A DNA stretch of 7,807 nt from Chloroflexota bacterium (GTDB lineage Bacteria; Chloroflexota; Dehalococcoidia; Plut-88900), in assembly GCA_022572865.1 (NCBI GenBank), contig JACZVB010000054.1, positions 1 to 7,807 on the forward strand, given 5' to 3'. Positions 6,365 through 7,807 of this stretch are shown here, piece by piece; the first letter of the stretch is position 1; every line of letters begins with the position of its first letter. A program made the position numbers and the translations under genes. The notes under the pieces were generated by a model. The model was not told the DNA's origin. It was given only the letters and a program-made list of their open reading frames with translations, and made no database searches.

Positions 6365-7654
6365 TTGGTAAAGAAGAATGGCAAAACCGGAGCTAACCAC
6401 ACCGACCAGGTAGGGCGTCCCCGGGTGGTGGTCACCGGCACGGGAGCCATGACTCCCCTGGGCAAGTCCACTCAGGAGTTCTGGGACCACCTGGTCGAGG
6501 GCAAGTCGGGTATCGACTATATGACCCTCTGCGACACCGAGGGCTTCTCCACCAAGATAGCTGGAGAGATACCGGACTTCGAGCCGCGGGACTACCTGGA
6601 TGCAAAAGAGGCCCGCAGGATGGCCCGCTTCAGCCAGATAGCCATCGTCGCTTCCCGAATGGCGGTCGAGGACTCGGGCCTGGACCTGGAGGCAGAGGAC
6701 TCCTACCGCATGGGAATAGTCTTGGGGAACGGGTGTGGGGGCTTTCCCGAGATAGAGGCGGCTAGCAGGGTGCTGGTTGCCAGGGGCGGAATGCGGATGA
6801 GCCCCTTCTTCTTCCCCACTATCCTCCCCAACATGGCCGCCTCCCAGGTGAGCCGTACCCTGGACCTCAAGTGGTTCACCTCTACGGTGATCACTGCCTG
6901 CGCCGCAGGCACTCAGGCTATCGGGGACGCAACCGAGGTGCTGAGGCGAGGAGCGGCAGATGTCATGATCGCCGGGGGCGCCGAGGCGGGGATCAGCCAG
7001 CTGGGGCTGTGGGGCTTCTGCGCGATGAGGGCCCTGTCCACCGCCAACGACGAGCCGACCAGGGCCAGCCGGCCCTTTGACGCCAACAGGGACGGTTTCG
7101 TCCCTGCAGAAGGAGCAGGGATACTGGTCCTGGAAACCCTTGACCACGCCCTGAAGAGGGGAGCCTCCATCCTTGTCGAGCTAGTAGGCTACGCTGTCTC
7201 CTCCGATGCCTTCCACATGGTCCATCCCGACGAGGAAGGACAGAGTGCAGCCAAAGCGATGGCATGGGCCCTTAAAGACGCCCGTTTAGAGCCCGCAGAC
7301 ATCGATTATATCAACGCCCACGGTACGTCGACCCCCCTGAACGACGTCGTGGAAACCAGGGCCATCAAGAGGGTCTTCGGGGAGTCCGCCTATAGTGTCC
7401 CCATAAGCTCCACCAAGTCGATGATCGGACACGCGCTGGGAGGGGCGGGGGGGATGGAGGCCGTGGCCTGCGTCAAGACCATCATAGATGGGATGATCCA
7501 CCCGACCATCAACTACGAGACCGCGGACCCGGACTGCGACCTGGACTACGTCCCCAACCAGGCCCGGCGGCAGGACGTGAGGGCAGTCCTCTCCAACAGC
7601 TTTGGGTTCGGGGGGCAGAACGCCTGCCTGGTTTTCAAGGCCTACCAGGGTTAG
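6365..7654 (+). CDS. fabF: 3-oxoacyl-[acyl-carrier-protein] synthase II (beta-ketoacyl-ACP synthase)
   Basis: FabF condenses malonyl-ACP with acyl-ACP, the elongation step of type II fatty-acid synthesis in the cytoplasm. The 429-residue product is full length. The thiolase-fold triad is visible: Cys179 (TACAAGTQ), His319 (NAHGTSTPLND) and His356 (KSMIGHALGG), with the supporting Lys351. NSFGFGGQNA (411-420) is the C-terminal glycine-rich loop with the gating Phe typical of KAS II. The Cys-His-His triad excludes FabH (Cys-His-Asn). FabB is less likely given the sequence character but is not strictly excluded. The start is TTG at 6365: no ATG or GTG lies in frame between the folC stop and this codon, and the next in-frame start (GTG 6425) would begin inside the first beta strand. 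The ribosome binding site is weak (GAGAGA, 6350-6355). About 20 hydrophilic residues precede the usual RVVVTG beginning. The 47-bp gap after folC, with no promoter seen, suggests co-transcription. Confidence 0.95.
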   Translation: MVKKNGKTGANHTDQVGRPRVVVTGTGAMTPLGKSTQEFWDHLVEGKSGIDYMTLCDTEGFSTKIAGEIPDFEPRDYLDAKEARRMARFSQIAIVASRMAVEDSGLDLEAEDSYRMGIVLGNGCGGFPEIEAASRVLVARGGMRMSPFFFPTILPNMAASQVSRTLDLKWFTSTVITACAAGTQAIGDATEVLRRGAADVMIAGGAEAGISQLGLWGFCAMRALSTANDEPTRASRPFDANRDGFVPAEGAGILVLETLDHALKRGASILVELVGYAVSSDAFHMVHPDEEGQSAAKAMAWALKDARLEPADIDYINAHGTSTPLNDVVETRAIKRVFGESAYSVPISSTKSMIGHALGGAGGMEAVACVKTIIDGMIHPTINYETADPDCDLDYVPNQARRQDVRAVLSNSFGFGGQNACLVFKAYQG

Positions 7655-7668
7655 GCTCTCCATCCACG

Positions 7669-7693
7669 GGGGCCCCTTCAAGGGACTAGCCCC
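7669..7693 (+). terminator. hairpin after fabF, possible terminator
   Basis: GGGGC (7669-7673) pairs with GCCCC (7689-7693), and inside it CCC (7674-7676) pairs with GGG (7682-7684) around a TTCAA loop, leaving a four-base ACTA bulge. It begins 14 bases after the fabF stop. No U-tract follows, so it would be a non-canonical or Rho-assisted terminator at best. Confidence 0.35.
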
Positions 7694-7742
7694 AGGAGGC
7701 GCTTGGGCTCTCTGCGGACGAGATAGGAGACGGCGGTTGCGC

Positions 7743-7799
7743 GATGCCCGGGGGTGTCAGCCCACCCTGGCAACACTGAACCGGGGCATCATCACCCCC
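7743..7799. other. pseudoknot-like complementary segment, no recognised RNA family
   Basis: GATGCCC (7743-7749) is complementary to GGGCATC (7784-7790), and the adjacent GGGGGTG (7750-7756) is complementary to CACCCCC (7793-7799). The arm order is that of an H-type pseudoknot with two perfect 7-bp stems. The large loop holds a smaller hairpin, GCC (7760-7762) with GGC (7769-7771); GTGT/ACAC (7754-7757 with 7773-7776) could extend that hairpin but would compete with the second stem. Either strand could fold this way. I cannot match it to a known riboswitch, tmRNA, SRP or RNase P element, and the window ends too soon to show a downstream gene. Confidence 0.3.
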
Positions 7800-7807
7800 A
7801 GCATTCT

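Noticed and set aside
6378..6413. An 11-codon frame starting at ATG 6378 and overlapping the fabF start
   Set aside because: It lacks a clear ribosome binding site, is in another frame and ends quickly; a frameshifted fabF start is unlikely since the TTG frame is intact.
7744..7779. Small plus-strand frame starting at ATG 7744
   Set aside because: Eleven codons only, no good ribosome binding site, and it overlaps the structured segment.
7743..7799. Fluoride-type riboswitch on the minus strand
   Set aside because: A GGTGATG and a CTGA occur, but the conserved core is not otherwise matched, and the element would point into the 3' end of fabF with no gene to control.
7757..7807. C-terminal tail of a minus-strand gene entering from the right edge (16 codons then TGA)
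   Set aside because: Too short to judge and without a recognisable motif; a convergent gene cannot be excluded but is not supported.

Overview
This window is a GC-rich (about 60 % by eye) bacterial chromosome segment with four complete housekeeping genes and no sign of a mobile element. Frequent AGG (Arg) and ATA (Ile) codons, non-ATG starts, and the character of DnaE and FolC (FolC opens with a DYKAALNYI...FTNYEKS segment) suggest a Chloroflexota-like, perhaps Dehalococcoidia-like, bacterium. That assignment rests on remembered family resemblance, not on a search.

Layout. Positions 45-3710 on the minus strand hold dnaE, the replicative DNA polymerase III alpha subunit, starting at a TTG. 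Positions 3711-3929 form a divergent intergenic region. It has an extended -10 promoter reading left into dnaE and a TTGACA/TACCCT promoter reading right. It also holds a single hairpin segment ending in GGATTGAAAC that looks like one isolated CRISPR repeat. To the right, three plus-strand genes follow: an NAD(P)-binding SDR of the NDUFA9-like/nucleoside-diphosphate-sugar-epimerase type (3930-4871), folC (4983-6317, GTG start preferred) and fabF (6365-7654, TTG start). The last 153 bases hold no convincing gene but contain two structured segments, one with the arm order of a pseudoknot.

Function. The genes serve DNA replication (dnaE), folate polyglutamylation (folC), fatty-acid elongation (fabF) and an uncharacterised redox or epimerase step (the SDR). 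folC and fabF are 47 bp apart and probably co-transcribed. The SDR may join them by read-through, although a weak promoter-like AT-rich patch precedes folC. No shared pathway is evident.

The most unusual features are an 18-bp, eight-unit in-frame minisatellite in dnaE that encodes an Ala/Gln/Pro linker (with a guanine-quadruplex-prone opposite strand), the solitary CRISPR-repeat-like hairpin at 3808-3835, and the pseudoknot-like arrangement at 7743-7799. I see no strong evidence for a wholly new multi-gene system.
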